A stretch of 41,265 nucleotides of DNA from Acidobacteriota bacterium (GCA_021817045.1 JAKAWG010000047.1:1-41265), one strand, 5' to 3'. Shown: positions 28,326-38,972, numbered from the stretch's first letter. Notes: generated from the sequence alone by a model not told the origin. Made by a program: numbers and translations.

Positions 28326-30284
28326 TCACTGGCGGTTCCAGACTTCAACCTTGTCCCAGGATTGCGGCTGCACCCAGAGCTTGCGCAATTCCTGCCAATA
28401 GGTCATCCGCGCGAGGTCAGCATCCACACCCGAGGGAAAATTTTTTCCGCTCACGTCGAACCCGATTGGAGGCTGCTTAGGTAGGTGGCTGCCATAGGGA
28501 TACTGGGGAGCAAGGTGCAGGGCTGCCCAATCCCAATAAGCCGTGGCCAACTCCGTTGACACGTCCGGGTAATGCGCGCTCCAGTCGGTCGTGACGGTAA
28601 GGAAATCTGCCGGAGGCTCAGTTTTCAGCCTCATCATCGGGCGGCTCACGAAATAGAGGAAAAGGAGCGTTGGTGCAAGGGCCCCAAGGATCGTCGCGAC
28701 CCTCCCGGTACGTGTGCTCCGCGCCGCCACCGGCACAGACTCTAATTGCGGGCCGGCCTGGGCGATCCTCTCCATGCTGAGCCGCGTCAGGTCTTCGAGC
28801 TGCCCTTGGGCGCGCTTGCGGTATTTCTTCAGGGATTCATCGAGTTCTGCTTCCAGCCTCTTGCGGTTTTCTTTGATAAGGTCTTTCTCAGCTTGGCGGA
28901 CCTGTTCACGGTACTGCTCGACGGCTGTCTCCTGCAGGGACTGCAGCGACGATTGCGTCTCGCCCAGCAACTCCTTGCGGGCCTTTTCGGCAATGCTCGA
29001 CGCGGATTTGCTTAGCTCGCCCTGCGCGCGGTCGGCCGCTGCATCCGCCTGCTTGCGGATTTCGGTGGAAGCTTGGTCGATGATTCCATTGGCGATCCCG
29101 GGAAACTCACGTTTCATTTCTTCCAGGGATTTCTCGGCGACCGTTTTCATCTCAGCTTCGAGTCGCTGGCGAAAAGCCTCGGCCTGCTGGTCCATCCTGC
29201 GGCCGGAATCTTCCAGCGATTGCGTGGAGAGATTCGCAAGCCGTTTCTGGTGTTCCTCGGCGGCTCGCGCGGCCTGATCGAGGACCTTATGCTTCGCCTC
29301 CTCGAAGCGTCCGACGGCCTTCTCCACCGCAACCGACAAGGCGGTGCGCGTCCGTTCTTCCACCTCTTTCAAGGCCGCGTTTGCGGTCTTTTCGCTCGCG
29401 GACTTGGAAGTCCTCACAAACGATTCGAGCGAGGATTGCTCCGCACCTCCAAGTTCGTGCTTGGCATCTTCCACCACTGCGGTGCCCGAGCTGCGAAGTC
29501 GTTCGAGCAGGCGCTCCGTTTGGGTGTCCGCTTGCTTTTGAAGTTGGCCGGCGCAGCGCTCCACGAAGCTGGCAGCGGTCTTCGAAAGCTCCGCGTCAAG
29601 CTGCTCGGCCGCTTCGCGCTTGAACGCGCCGAGCGCGGACTCAAGCTTTTGTTCAAAATCTGCAAAATAGCGCTGCGCTTTGGGCTCAAGGTTCTTGACG
29701 CCCGCTGCGAAAAGTTCGTCGATCCGCCTCCGGTGCTCGTCGATGAGAGAGGATTGAATTCCGTCGGCGGCCGCCTTCAGACGGGTAACGGCCTCTTCCG
29801 CAGCATCGTGGATGGGGCGAAGCGCCGCGTCCGTATTCTGGCACGCCTCCTGAACCCGCTGCTCAAAGACAGCGGTCATCTCCTTCAGCGCGTTCGCCGA
29901 GGCGGTGCTTGCTTCCGATCGCAGTGAATCGAGCGCCGAGCGTGCCAGCTCGCCAAACTGCTTCCGAGTCTCCTCCGAAACTTCGGCGCCTGCAGCCCTC
30001 ATTTCCTCCTTGAAATCCGCGCCGGCCTGCACAGCCAGCCTCTGAAACTCCTGCGCCGAGCGCTTGACAAGCCCCTCGGCAACCTTGGGAAGCTCATCGG
30101 CAATCTGCTTCGCGGCGGTTTGCTTGAAGGCGTCGATGGTATGTTGGAGTCTTTCCTGGAACTCCGCAATAAGAGCCTGTGATTTATTGCTCGGAGGCTT
30201 CACCTCGTGCGTCTCGCTCCGGCTCTTCGCAGGCAGGTCTCTCTTTGCGGCTGAGTCGGCAACCGTTTCCTGCTGTACAGACAT
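28326..30284 (-). CDS. Large coiled-coil protein with one C-terminal transmembrane helix (652 aa)
   Basis: No family is recognised. Residues about 40-510 are almost entirely helical, rich in Ala, Glu, Lys and Gln with heptad-like spacing and internally similar stretches (AEQLDAELSKTAASFVER; AQGELSKSASSIAEKARK), of the apolipoprotein/Kre1-like coiled-coil style. One hydrophobic segment at about 530-548 (VATILGALAPTLLFLYF) is followed by a Trp/Tyr-rich domain of about 100 residues. No signal peptide is present, so the coiled coil should face the cytoplasm and the small domain the periplasm. It follows mreD by 55 bp on the same strand and may be part of the mreBCD operon, at the place where mrdA and rodA often stand. 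Confidence 0.75.
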   Translation of the reverse strand: MSVQQETVADSAAKRDLPAKSRSETHEVKPPSNKSQALIAEFQERLQHTIDAFKQTAAKQIADELPKVAEGLVKRSAQEFQRLAVQAGADFKEEMRAAGAEVSEETRKQFGELARSALDSLRSEASTASANALKEMTAVFEQRVQEACQNTDAALRPIHDAAEEAVTRLKAAADGIQSSLIDEHRRRIDELFAAGVKNLEPKAQRYFADFEQKLESALGAFKREAAEQLDAELSKTAASFVERCAGQLQKQADTQTERLLERLRSSGTAVVEDAKHELGGAEQSSLESFVRTSKSASEKTANAALKEVEERTRTALSVAVEKAVGRFEEAKHKVLDQAARAAEEHQKRLANLSTQSLEDSGRRMDQQAEAFRQRLEAEMKTVAEKSLEEMKREFPGIANGIIDQASTEIRKQADAAADRAQGELSKSASSIAEKARKELLGETQSSLQSLQETAVEQYREQVRQAEKDLIKENRKRLEAELDESLKKYRKRAQGQLEDLTRLSMERIAQAGPQLESVPVAARSTRTGRVATILGALAPTLLFLYFVSRPMMRLKTEPPADFLTVTTDWSAHYPDVSTELATAYWDWAALHLAPQYPYGSHLPKQPPIGFDVSGKNFPSGVDADLARMTYWQELRKLWVQPQSWDKVEVWNRQ

Positions 30285-30331
30285 AATGACCTCTGAAATT
30301 TACATCGGCAAAAGCGACGGAACACGTTAGT

Positions 30332-30346
30332 GGCGTGATTCACGCC
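30332..30346 (-). promoter_or_regulatory. Short hairpin over the mreD stop codon
   Basis: GGCGTG-att-CACGCC is a perfect 6-bp stem with a 3-nt loop that spans the mreD stop codon, 48 bp before the coiled-coil gene start. It has no T-tract. It could reduce read-through or stabilise an mRNA end; it may also be chance. Confidence 0.3.
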
Positions 30347-30885
30347 GGAGACTTAAAGCGGTCCAGAAGGGGATACATGATAAGGGCCAGCGCAACATTG
30401 ACGAGGACGATCGTCGCCAAGTTAAGCGGCACAAGAGGAGGTGGCGCTTGAAACAGGATGCTCCGTAGTCCGATCAGTAAAAGGCTGTGGACAAGCACGA
30501 GGACGCCTGCAATAACATAGCGCGTCCCGAGGTTCTCCACCTCGAATCTGACCGAGGCATGAGCAGAGAGATACCCCACAATCGCGTCCGCGAATCCAAA
30601 CATCCCGAGGAGTCCGTGTGACAGAGCGTCCTGCACGAGGCCAAGAGCCGTGCCAAGAGCAATGCCGAAGATTTTGCTGCGGCGTACTGAGGCGAAATAG
30701 ATCGTGAGGAGGACGGGAAAATCAAAGAGGCGGGCCAGGGGCAGCTTGACCGGGAGAGAGAGCTGCAGCAGCAGCCCAAGGAACAAGCTAACCCAGAAGG
30801 CCACCGGGTGGGCCCGGTAAACGGCGACCGTGCGTCTTCGGTTATCCGGGACAGCGTGCGAAATCCGGCCGGGGCTGATGGCCAT
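30340..30885 (-). CDS. mreD: Rod shape-determining protein MreD
   Basis: A 181-residue inner membrane protein with about five hydrophobic helices (VAFWVSLFLGLLLQLSL, LLTIYFA, GIALGTALGLVQDALS, VIAGVLVLVHSLLLIGL, LATIVLVNVALALIMYPL). The GLVQDALSHGLLGMFGF segment is typical of MreD. Its position behind mreC confirms the identity. It works with MreB, MreC and the elongasome in side-wall synthesis. The first 20 residues are a polar, basic extension, and the true start could be slightly later. Confidence 0.85.
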   Translation of the reverse strand: MAISPGRISHAVPDNRRRTVAVYRAHPVAFWVSLFLGLLLQLSLPVKLPLARLFDFPVLLTIYFASVRRSKIFGIALGTALGLVQDALSHGLLGMFGFADAIVGYLSAHASVRFEVENLGTRYVIAGVLVLVHSLLLIGLRSILFQAPPPLVPLNLATIVLVNVALALIMYPLLDRFKSPA

Positions 30886-30933
30886 GGGTCGTACTCGTGA
30901 GCGGTCTTATTTGCAGTGCCTCAGTTCCGGCCG

Positions 30934-31821
30934 CTACTTGTGGCGGGAAGAAGGCCCGACGATCACAAGAACGTCTTCAAGGCGATCGAGCGCTGCCGCC
31001 GGTTTCACTCGAATGTTTTTGTAGATGTCACCGTCCGTAACCTTCACTACCGTACCCACAAGAAGCCCTTTGGGGTAAATCTGATCCAGACCGGAGGTCA
31101 CCACAATGTCTCCTGGCTTCACTTTTTCGTCGTTCATGATGTAATCCAGGTGGCAAAATCCGTTGCCGCCTCCCTTAAGCACCCCCTCCGCGCCGGTCTT
31201 TTCAATCATACATCCCGCGCCGCTCGAGCGGTCCGTGATGAGCAGCACCTGTGCCGAACGAGGAAAGACAGCAACAACCTTGCCGGCGACACCTTCCGGA
31301 GTGATGACGGGCATATCAGCAGAAAGTCCATCTAAAGTTCCCTTGTCGATGAACACCGCCGCGCTTGCGCCCGGACTGACGGCGATGACGGTGGCTCCTT
31401 TACTCCGGAGAGGCAGCCTTTGCTGCAGGCCGAGGATTGCGCGCAACTGCACGTTCTCCAAACCCTCTTCGGAGAGTTCAATCACCTTCGCCCGCGCCTT
31501 CGCAAGCTGGGCCTTTAAGATTTCGTTCTCACGCTGCGCCTGCCTCAGGTCGTGATAAGAGGTCCATGTTCCCGAGACGCTGTCCGCCAGCCCCTGGACT
31601 GAGCGCTCGAACGGATCAAAAGCAGCGACGGCCCAAAGTTTAATCAGGCGCACGTTATGCTTGCCGGTCACCTGGAACGCGAGTAGCAGGAGTTGGGCCA
31701 CGAGCACCGCGGTGAGAGTAAAGAAGGCGCTATGGCGGCTGATAAACGCCGGCATCATCTCCGGCACTCGCCGGGGAGGGGACGCAGACAGCTGCGTTTC
31801 CGAAGAGTTAAACTCCAGCAT
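30934..31821 (-). CDS. mreC: Rod shape-determining protein MreC
   Basis: A 295-residue bitopic protein with a short cytoplasmic N-terminus, a transmembrane helix at about residues 31-50 (FFTLTAVLVAQLLLLAF), a coiled coil at about 85-120 (LRQAQRENEILKAQLAKA) and a periplasmic double beta-barrel with the MreC segments FIDKGTLDGL, MPVITPEGVAGKV and GDIVVTSGLDQIYPKGLLVG. It links MreB to penicillin-binding proteins. The start lies 27 bp behind the mreB stop. Confidence 0.93.
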   Translation of the reverse strand: MLEFNSSETQLSASPPRRVPEMMPAFISRHSAFFTLTAVLVAQLLLLAFQVTGKHNVRLIKLWAVAAFDPFERSVQGLADSVSGTWTSYHDLRQAQRENEILKAQLAKARAKVIELSEEGLENVQLRAILGLQQRLPLRSKGATVIAVSPGASAAVFIDKGTLDGLSADMPVITPEGVAGKVVAVFPRSAQVLLITDRSSGAGCMIEKTGAEGVLKGGGNGFCHLDYIMNDEKVKPGDIVVTSGLDQIYPKGLLVGTVVKVTDGDIYKNIRVKPAAALDRLEDVLVIVGPSSRHK

Positions 31822-31848
31822 GTGGGCGCAACCTGCCCAGCACGGCCG

Positions 31849-32928
<1,080 letters not shown>

Positions 32929-33062
32929 TTAAGAGTCAAACGTGAAAAGCAAGCATAGCATTAGGGCCGCCGCTGACTTTTTGACTTGTCTCTACCTGCC
33001 GCCACGCTTTCGCTCTGTTGGTCGATGCGTCCGCATTGGCGCAGTTCCGTCTCGGCGTCCCG

Positions 33063-33431
33063 CTACGGCCGGTAAGTCGCGGAACTTGTGTCCGTTTCCC
33101 ACACGGTCACAGACTGCAGGCGCGCTTCGCGCCCTTCCAGCCGCGCGCTGACGCCGTCGCCGATGTACTTTGCCAGATTCTCGGCCGAAGGGTTCAGCTT
33201 GTCGAACGGATCGAGATCGTTCAAAAATTGATGGTCAAAGCGCTCCACCAAGTCGTGCAGGTTCGCCTTAAGCTCTGTAAAATCAACAAGCAAGCCGGCC
33301 TGATCCAGCCTCTCTCCCGCGACCGTTAGCCGGACCTTGTAATTGTGCCCATGCACATTTTCGCACTTCCCCTTATAGTGGCGGAGCGCATGGCCAGCCG
33401 CAAACGCATACTCTACGGAAACTTCGAACAT
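33063..33431 (-). CDS. queD: 6-carboxytetrahydropterin synthase (QueD/PTPS family)
   Basis: A 122-residue protein of the 6-pyruvoyl-tetrahydropterin synthase fold. The zinc ligands His14, His27 and His29 and the catalytic Cys23 (KCENVHGHNYKV) are present, as are LVDFTELK, the DHQFLND block and the pterin-binding end NPSAENLAKYI...VWETDTSSATY. The cysteine spacing C-x3-H-x-H fits QueD, which makes 6-carboxytetrahydropterin on the way to queuosine. The ATG at 33431 is chosen because homology starts there; the open frame reaches 33488. No other queuosine gene is adjacent. Confidence 0.9.
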   Translation of the reverse strand: MFEVSVEYAFAAGHALRHYKGKCENVHGHNYKVRLTVAGERLDQAGLLVDFTELKANLHDLVERFDHQFLNDLDPFDKLNPSAENLAKYIGDGVSARLEGREARLQSVTVWETDTSSATYRP

Positions 33432-33584
33432 GAAATCAACCTGCCGGACGCTTGCGGCCCAAACTACCGCATGGAAGAAAGAGCGCACAACGCGTCACTA
33501 AACCAGGAGGGCGAGCAGCAAGTCGCCTCCCTGAGCCTCTACCGCAGGCAACAAGAGGCTATCGGCAATTAGCTACATTTGTAT

Positions 33585-35522
33585 TTAATATTTTTGCATG
33601 AAACCCCTGACTTCATCCAGCCGATTCGCCCGCCCGTAACTGGGAAGGCTGGCGAAGAAGACGGCGCCGTACGACTTGCGCACCAATCGGTTATCAAGAA
33701 TGGCGAGCAATCCGTGATCTTCCTGGCTGCGAATGAGCCGGCCAAATCCCTGCTTGAGGGCGATGACGGCTTCGGGCAACTGGTAGTCACTAAACGCGTT
33801 ACCGCCGTCTTCGTTGATTTGCCGGATGCGCGCCGCCACCACCGGATCGCTCGGCACGGCGAAGGGGAGCCGGTCAATGATGACAGCGCTCAACTGCTGT
33901 CCTTGCACGTCGACTCCCTGCCAGAACGAGCTGGTGGCAAAAAGGACTGCGTGCGGGGTCTTTCGGAACTTCTGTAGGAGCGCCGGGGCGGGCGCGCTCC
34001 CTTGGATCATCATCGGGTATTGGAGTTGGGATCGGACGCGCTCGAAAACTTCCTTCATTTGCGCGTAGGAGGTGAACAACACAAATGCTCTGCCCCGCGT
34101 GGCCTTGACTAGGCTCAACACTTCCGCCGCCGCCGCCCGAGAAAAGCCCGGATCCCGCGGGTCCGGAAGGTGGGCCGGTGTGTATAGCAGCGCTTGCTCT
34201 TCGAAGTTGAAGTGCGATGGAAAAATCTTCTCCCGCGCGTTGACAAGGCCCAGCCGCGATTTGATGAAACTGAAATTACCCTCCACCGCCAGCGTCGCGG
34301 AAGTCAAGATAACGCACGGCGTCCGCTCGAAAAGTCGCTCACGCAGGATGGCAGAAACGTCGATAGGCGTCGCCTCCGCAAACACCCCGCGCCCGCGCCG
34401 CTCCCACCAAAACACCATGTTGCGGTCTCGCCCTTCAAAGACGAGTTCAACGGCCTGCCTCAGCTCGCGGGCGCGCCGCGCCAGGTTGGCAAACTCCTCC
34501 GGACGATTCGGCACCCGCTCCGACTCGCTTTCCAGCCGCACCAGGGCGTTCAACAGAGACGAATACGCCCCGCTGTGGCGCTCGAGAAACTCAGCCCGGT
34601 TGTCAAAGCTCGACCTCCCGTCCGAAGCCGGAAAGAGCGAGAAGAAAAGCTCGGCGCGCCGCCGCATTTCAGCAACGGCCACATCAAGGTCCGGAATCTG
34701 CAATTGCTTCGCGCGCGCGGCAGCTTCCGTGTCCCGCGCAAGCTCTTCCACACGGAAATTACTCACTTGCACGCCGAAATAGCGCGTGGCAACGTCCTCA
34801 ATCTCATGAGCTTCGTCGAAGACCACGGCGCCATAATCCGGCAATAAGCTTGCGTAGTCGCTCTGTTTCAGCGCGAGATCGGCGAAAAACAAATGGTGAT
34901 TGACAACGATGATATCGGACGCCATCGCCCGCTGGTGCATCAGCGTGATAAAGCAGCGCTCGAACTGCGCGCACTTCTGGCCCGTGCAAGCCTCTCGCCG
35001 CGCGTCAATGCGCGGCCACAATTCGCTCGAGTCCTTCAAATCGTGAAGCTCGGCACGGTCTCCGGTATCCGTGCGCGCCTCCCACTCGCGGATGCTGGCG
35101 ACCAGCTCGACGTCGCTAATTCCGGCAAGCGCCGGCTGTTTTTCAAAATCGTACAATTTCTGGCGGCACAGATAATTCTGCCGGCCCTTCATCAGAGTGG
35201 CGCGCAGCCGCGGCGCCAATTTCTTGAGAAACGGAATGTCCTTAAAAAAGAGCTGCTCTTGCAGGTTCTTAGTGCCGGTCGAAATCACTACCCGCCGCTC
35301 GCTGCGCAGAATCGGAACGAGGTAGGCGAGCGTTTTCCCTGTTCCCGTACCCGCCTCCACAATCAGATGGCGTTGGTGTTCAATCGCCGATTCCACTTCC
35401 TCGGCCATCTCGAGCTGCGACTGGCGATATTCATAACAGGGGTGGCGACGCGCCAGCCATCCTCCGGGTCCGAAGATTTTTTCAAGAGGAACTCTTTCTG
35501 CTGTGCGGCTGGGCGCGCTCAT
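33585..35522 (-). CDS. dinG: DinG-family ATP-dependent DNA helicase (XPD-like, Fe-S)
   Basis: A superfamily 2 helicase of 645 residues counted from ATG 35522 (MSAPSRTAER); ATG 35534 is an alternative. Walker A is EAGTGTGKT (residues 56-64) and Walker B DEAH (236-239). Four cysteines at about 119, 179, 184 and 190 (NYLCRQK, ACTGQKCAQFERC) form the [4Fe-4S] site of the XPD/DinG group. Motifs IV-VI are in LFTSYAQMKEVF, FWQGVDVQGQQL and QGFGRLIRSQEDHG. The family unwinds 5'-overhang DNA, R-loops and damaged substrates. It is transcribed divergently from the secreted modular protein gene, with about 120 bp between. Confidence 0.92.
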   Translation of the reverse strand: MSAPSRTAERVPLEKIFGPGGWLARRHPCYEYRQSQLEMAEEVESAIEHQRHLIVEAGTGTGKTLAYLVPILRSERRVVISTGTKNLQEQLFFKDIPFLKKLAPRLRATLMKGRQNYLCRQKLYDFEKQPALAGISDVELVASIREWEARTDTGDRAELHDLKDSSELWPRIDARREACTGQKCAQFERCFITLMHQRAMASDIIVVNHHLFFADLALKQSDYASLLPDYGAVVFDEAHEIEDVATRYFGVQVSNFRVEELARDTEAAARAKQLQIPDLDVAVAEMRRRAELFFSLFPASDGRSSFDNRAEFLERHSGAYSSLLNALVRLESESERVPNRPEEFANLARRARELRQAVELVFEGRDRNMVFWWERRGRGVFAEATPIDVSAILRERLFERTPCVILTSATLAVEGNFSFIKSRLGLVNAREKIFPSHFNFEEQALLYTPAHLPDPRDPGFSRAAAAEVLSLVKATRGRAFVLFTSYAQMKEVFERVRSQLQYPMMIQGSAPAPALLQKFRKTPHAVLFATSSFWQGVDVQGQQLSAVIIDRLPFAVPSDPVVAARIRQINEDGGNAFSDYQLPEAVIALKQGFGRLIRSQEDHGLLAILDNRLVRKSYGAVFFASLPSYGRANRLDEVRGFMQKY

Positions 35523-35640
35523 AGACGTAAGCATAGCAACGCCCGCTCGAAAAGCGAAAGGGCAAAAGGGTATTGGGCGCGGCTTCGCTTTGCGCCATAC
35601 CAAGGTAGTTAACAGCCAAAGTCAGACTCGGAGGGGGAAG

Positions 35641-37986
35641 ATGAGTTTTCGGACGGTCTCTCTGGGGTTGCTCGCAGCAGGCGTCGTCGCAGCGATTTTC
35701 GCTTATCTCCCCGCGCCGATTTCTCGTGCACAGTTTTCGTCCAGCTCGGCCTCGTCTCAGACTGCACTTTCGTGTTGCAGCGGCACCGTAGCACCGCGCG
35801 AACTCGACTTCCCTTATTACAACCTTACCGACGGCTACGTCTCGACGCTCTATCTGGCGAGCGACTCGCCGAAGCCCATCGATTTGACCGTCGCCATTCG
35901 CGGCCTTGCAGCCCAGATGCTTTTCCTCGCCGAGACTATCCAGCCCGAGCAAAAGCTTTCCATCGACCTCGCCAGCGCCGTTACGAAACTTGGCGGCGAT
36001 CCAACGGAAACCTACGCCCAAGGCAGCGACGCCCCGGTCATTGCTGAGGTCACGCTCGAATTTCAGGGCCGGCAGCACAAGCTTCCGCAGCCGCTCACCT
36101 TTACGCCCTATGAGGCCAAGGTGCTTTCCATCAACCAGCTTCTACTTGGGATCGGCACTGACCCGGCGCAAGCGCCCGAGGGTGGCATCACGATCCTGGG
36201 GGCTGGCGCGAGCCCGGCGCTGATTGCGACTGGCCGGATCGTGGACCCGGCCACGGGCTTTTCCTCGACCATTGAGTTCCTACTCCCGGAGTTCGAGCGC
36301 GCGAGCGCCTTGCACGCGGCGGGACTCCCCGTTGGCGTGCCAAGCAAGGATTCGCCCTTTGCGGGCGCGGGTGATTTCACGCCGCGCGTCGTTGTGAGGA
36401 ATCTCCTGAGCACCCCACAGCAGGTGACGATCACGGTCGAGTATCCGCAGCCGCCGCCACCGACTCAGCCGAGCCCAACCACGGCGACGCCGAGCCCACA
36501 GACCAGCGGTACGACGGTCGAGCACGTCATCCCCCGTCCTCCGGTTCCTGGCGATAAGAACGATCATCCCGAATGGGGCCCGGGTACGGGCGGCAGGACG
36601 GGGATGTATACGCTCGCTCCGCTGACAGTGGCGGGCTATAGCACGGAGGATTTTTCGCTCGCCGCAGTGATGAGCCAGTTGCCGCTGCCCCTTCCTTTCT
36701 GCTCGATTCGCATCCAATACAGCGGGGCTCCGGGGTCGATGGAAGCAGAAGTTTCAAGCGTTGAGGTGCATAGCAACCTGGTTGTGGATGCCCGCGTCGA
36801 AAACGAAGGCAACGGCTGGGCAGGCTCGGGTGCGAATCCGTGGCATCTGGATAGCAACACGGAGTCTATCCTGTTTCTGACGAACGAGAGCGGAAAGCCG
36901 GCACGGATCGGTCTTTCGGTTGCCGCTGGTGGGATTCATTATTACCTGACTGAGCTGAAACTTCAGCCGCACGAGACGCGGGCAATTAATCTTCGCTCGC
37001 TGCGCGACGCCCAGGTTGCGGACTTCAAGAAGAATCAAATCCCGGCGGACGCGACGGATGGAGTAATCACCTGGGTCCGTTTGGATAACCTCCCGGTCAT
37101 GGGCCGCCTCATGGTCATCCGGCGCGGGCAAGGAATGGCTTCGAGTTACGACTGTTGCATTTGCTCGTGCCCAAACAGCTTTCAAGCGGTAGAGGTGCCC
37201 AACAACGGCGGCTACGGATTCGCTTTCCTTCCCGGAGCCGCCGAGAATTTCAGCGCGACGGCGGTTTACGTCGATTGTAACGACTCGCCCTATTATTACG
37301 ACGTCACCGACGTGGCCACCTGGATGTCCAGCAGCACCTCGATCGCGACCGTGGAGACCTACGGCGATTCTTCGCCGGGACTGATGACTGCTGTCGCCGT
37401 GGGGCAGACGACAATCTCCGCTTTCTATTGGGACGCTCAATATACCTACGATTATTCCTCCGGTAGCTGTCAGGCAACCCAGGTGCAGGAGAACGGCTAT
37501 TGTCCCATTACGGTGGAAAACTCCGGGTGCGGCGATGACCGGGATACAATCATCTCTGAATACTACAACTATCCGACACAGTGGCCCAATCCGTATATTC
37601 CAATCTGCTCGGACTTCACCAATAGCGGGCACACCAGCGATTTTACCTTCGCAGAACTCAACGTGAACCAGACGTACAACTGGGCGATCCTTCTTCAAGG
37701 CTTCCTCAACGGCCTTCAGGCCACGCGCAACACTTACGGTTCGCCCATGACACTGAACAGCGGCTATCGCGAGCCAGCCGAGAACGCCGACGTGGGAGGC
37801 GCGCCCGCCAGCCAGCACGTTTTTGGCGACGCCGCCGATATCGCATCAGATTCGACCACTTGGAAGATGCTCGCACACGACGCAAATGTGGAAGGCGCCT
37901 GCGTCGAGCCCGAGAGCGAATCCGGGAGTGCCCACGTGCACATGGATTGGAGGGGAACATGCCCGTCAGGATGGACAGGAAACTAG
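35641..37986 (+). CDS. Secreted modular protein with C-terminal M15 (D,D-peptidase-like) domain
   Basis: GGAGGGG (35630-35636) selects ATG 35641, giving 781 residues. A signal peptide (FRTVSLGLLAAGVVAAIFAY) is followed by a beta-rich extracellular region (about 40-260), a Pro/Thr linker (about 270-295), a second beta-rich region, and a cysteine-rich block with SSYDCCICSCPNSF (about 500-514). Then comes a BIG2-like Ig module (about 530-622; TWMSSSTSIATVETYG) and finally a peptidase M15A domain (about 637-781) with zinc ligands His726 and Asp733 in SQHVFGDAADI and His767 in HVHMDW. M15 enzymes cut peptidoglycan cross-links; here the target is unknown. The segment 36962-37515 recurs downstream. 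The 3' end overlaps the next gene by 28 bp. Confidence 0.8.
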   Translation: MSFRTVSLGLLAAGVVAAIFAYLPAPISRAQFSSSSASSQTALSCCSGTVAPRELDFPYYNLTDGYVSTLYLASDSPKPIDLTVAIRGLAAQMLFLAETIQPEQKLSIDLASAVTKLGGDPTETYAQGSDAPVIAEVTLEFQGRQHKLPQPLTFTPYEAKVLSINQLLLGIGTDPAQAPEGGITILGAGASPALIATGRIVDPATGFSSTIEFLLPEFERASALHAAGLPVGVPSKDSPFAGAGDFTPRVVVRNLLSTPQQVTITVEYPQPPPPTQPSPTTATPSPQTSGTTVEHVIPRPPVPGDKNDHPEWGPGTGGRTGMYTLAPLTVAGYSTEDFSLAAVMSQLPLPLPFCSIRIQYSGAPGSMEAEVSSVEVHSNLVVDARVENEGNGWAGSGANPWHLDSNTESILFLTNESGKPARIGLSVAAGGIHYYLTELKLQPHETRAINLRSLRDAQVADFKKNQIPADATDGVITWVRLDNLPVMGRLMVIRRGQGMASSYDCCICSCPNSFQAVEVPNNGGYGFAFLPGAAENFSATAVYVDCNDSPYYYDVTDVATWMSSSTSIATVETYGDSSPGLMTAVAVGQTTISAFYWDAQYTYDYSSGSCQATQVQENGYCPITVENSGCGDDRDTIISEYYNYPTQWPNPYIPICSDFTNSGHTSDFTFAELNVNQTYNWAILLQGFLNGLQATRNTYGSPMTLNSGYREPAENADVGGAPASQHVFGDAADIASDSTTWKMLAHDANVEGACVEPESESGSAHVHMDWRGTCPSGWTGN
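36962..37515 (+). repeat. Duplicated coding module, copy A (in the M15 gene)
   Basis: This 554-bp stretch encodes HETRAINLRSLRDAQ through the cysteine-rich block and the BIG2-like module to NGYCPITV. It is nearly identical to 39051-39606 apart from a 2-bp insertion near the start of that copy and scattered substitutions. Similarity begins abruptly at TTCAGCCG and ends abruptly after CATTACGGTG; beyond both points the sequences are unrelated. Confidence 0.9.
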
Positions 37987-38972
37987 GACTTGGCCGGGTC
38001 GCCATGGCCGGGCGGCAGCGGGGCCTCTCCTGCTTGTTGCTGCTGCTCCCGCTCGGTTTCGCCACAACTCTCGCAACCGCCCCGCCCTCGCCCACCCAGC
38101 CCCAAAGCCAAGCGCTCCAAGGGTTGGCAAACACGCGCTGGGAGATCCGTAGCCGCGCGGTTGCACAGCTAGCAACGATCCCCCCTGATAGCATAGGTCC
38201 CGATGCACGGCGAGCCCTAATCAACCTCCTCCAAAGTGAGACCGCGGCGTTATGGAACAAGTTGGAGGGGACGGACCCGGAAGCTTACCCTCCACAGGGT
38301 GAGGCGGGCGAGCCATGGGCGGAGTACTATGCCTCGATTCTGGGCACCGTGGCAAAACTGCACGACCCATCGGCTGTGCCTGCTCTGGTGGACGCAGCCG
38401 CCGAGCCGGACCCGAGGCTGGACAAGGAGATCGCCTCGCAAGGAGCCAGCGCAATTGCGGAGGTCCGTCGCCGCCTCGACTCGTTGAGCAGCATAGATAT
38501 CAGGCTACCCGGATTCACCGGCGTTGAATACGAGGCCGAGCAAGCCTTGATGGATATCCTGGCACAGCTCGTGGCACTCAACCGGACAAAGAAGCTCGCG
38601 CAACCGCTGTCGCGCCCAGATCTGGCCGCAATTCAACAAAGCGCGCGACCATTCCTGAGAAGCAAAAGCCCGTGGGTGGCCACGCGTGCCGCACGGACGC
38701 TAGCTGTAGTTGCCGCGCCGTCGGACGAGGAGGCAGTCCGGGAGACCTTTGCCGGGCTTCTCAAGGACCCAGACCACAACCGACGCGAGATCGCACTGAG
38801 CGCCATGCGGGGCATTACGGACTCGCGCTTCGTGCCGGTGAACGAACTAAAGCGCGTCGCGGAACGGGATAGCTTCCAACTTGCGGGGCCGACGGCGGAT
38901 TATCCTGTCGGCGCGCACCCGCTCAGGCACCAGGCTGCGCAAATTCTAAGAAACCTCCACCCGGCGCAGTGA
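37959..38972 (+). CDS. Secreted HEAT-repeat-like protein (337 aa)
   Basis: GGAGGGG at 37949-37955 leads to ATG 37959, inside the end of the M15 gene (28-bp overlap, other frame), so the two are translationally coupled. A basic N-terminus and hydrophobic core (LSCLLLLLPLGFATTLATA) act as signal peptide. The mature part is helical with paired-helix repeats typical of HEAT/PBS-lyase proteins: DPSAVPALVDAAAEPDP, SPWVATRAARTLAVVA and DHNRREIALSAMRGITDS. No catalytic motif is seen. HEAT folds bind proteins; the coupling suggests that it acts with or on the M15 protein, for example as chaperone, inhibitor or immunity factor. That is inference. Confidence 0.75.
   Translation: MPVRMDRKLGLGRVAMAGRQRGLSCLLLLLPLGFATTLATAPPSPTQPQSQALQGLANTRWEIRSRAVAQLATIPPDSIGPDARRALINLLQSETAALWNKLEGTDPEAYPPQGEAGEPWAEYYASILGTVAKLHDPSAVPALVDAAAEPDPRLDKEIASQGASAIAEVRRRLDSLSSIDIRLPGFTGVEYEAEQALMDILAQLVALNRTKKLAQPLSRPDLAAIQQSARPFLRSKSPWVATRAARTLAVVAAPSDEEAVRETFAGLLKDPDHNRREIALSAMRGITDSRFVPVNELKRVAERDSFQLAGPTADYPVGAHPLRHQAAQILRNLHPAQ

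Noticed and set aside
28714-29927. Two long plus-strand frames opposite the coiled-coil gene
   Set aside because: Ala/Leu/Arg-rich shadows of the heptad-rich coding strand; no start signals.
36754-37818. 354-codon minus-strand open frame inside the M15 gene
   Set aside because: Antisense shadow; the same pattern recurs opposite the duplicated module, as expected from shared sequence.
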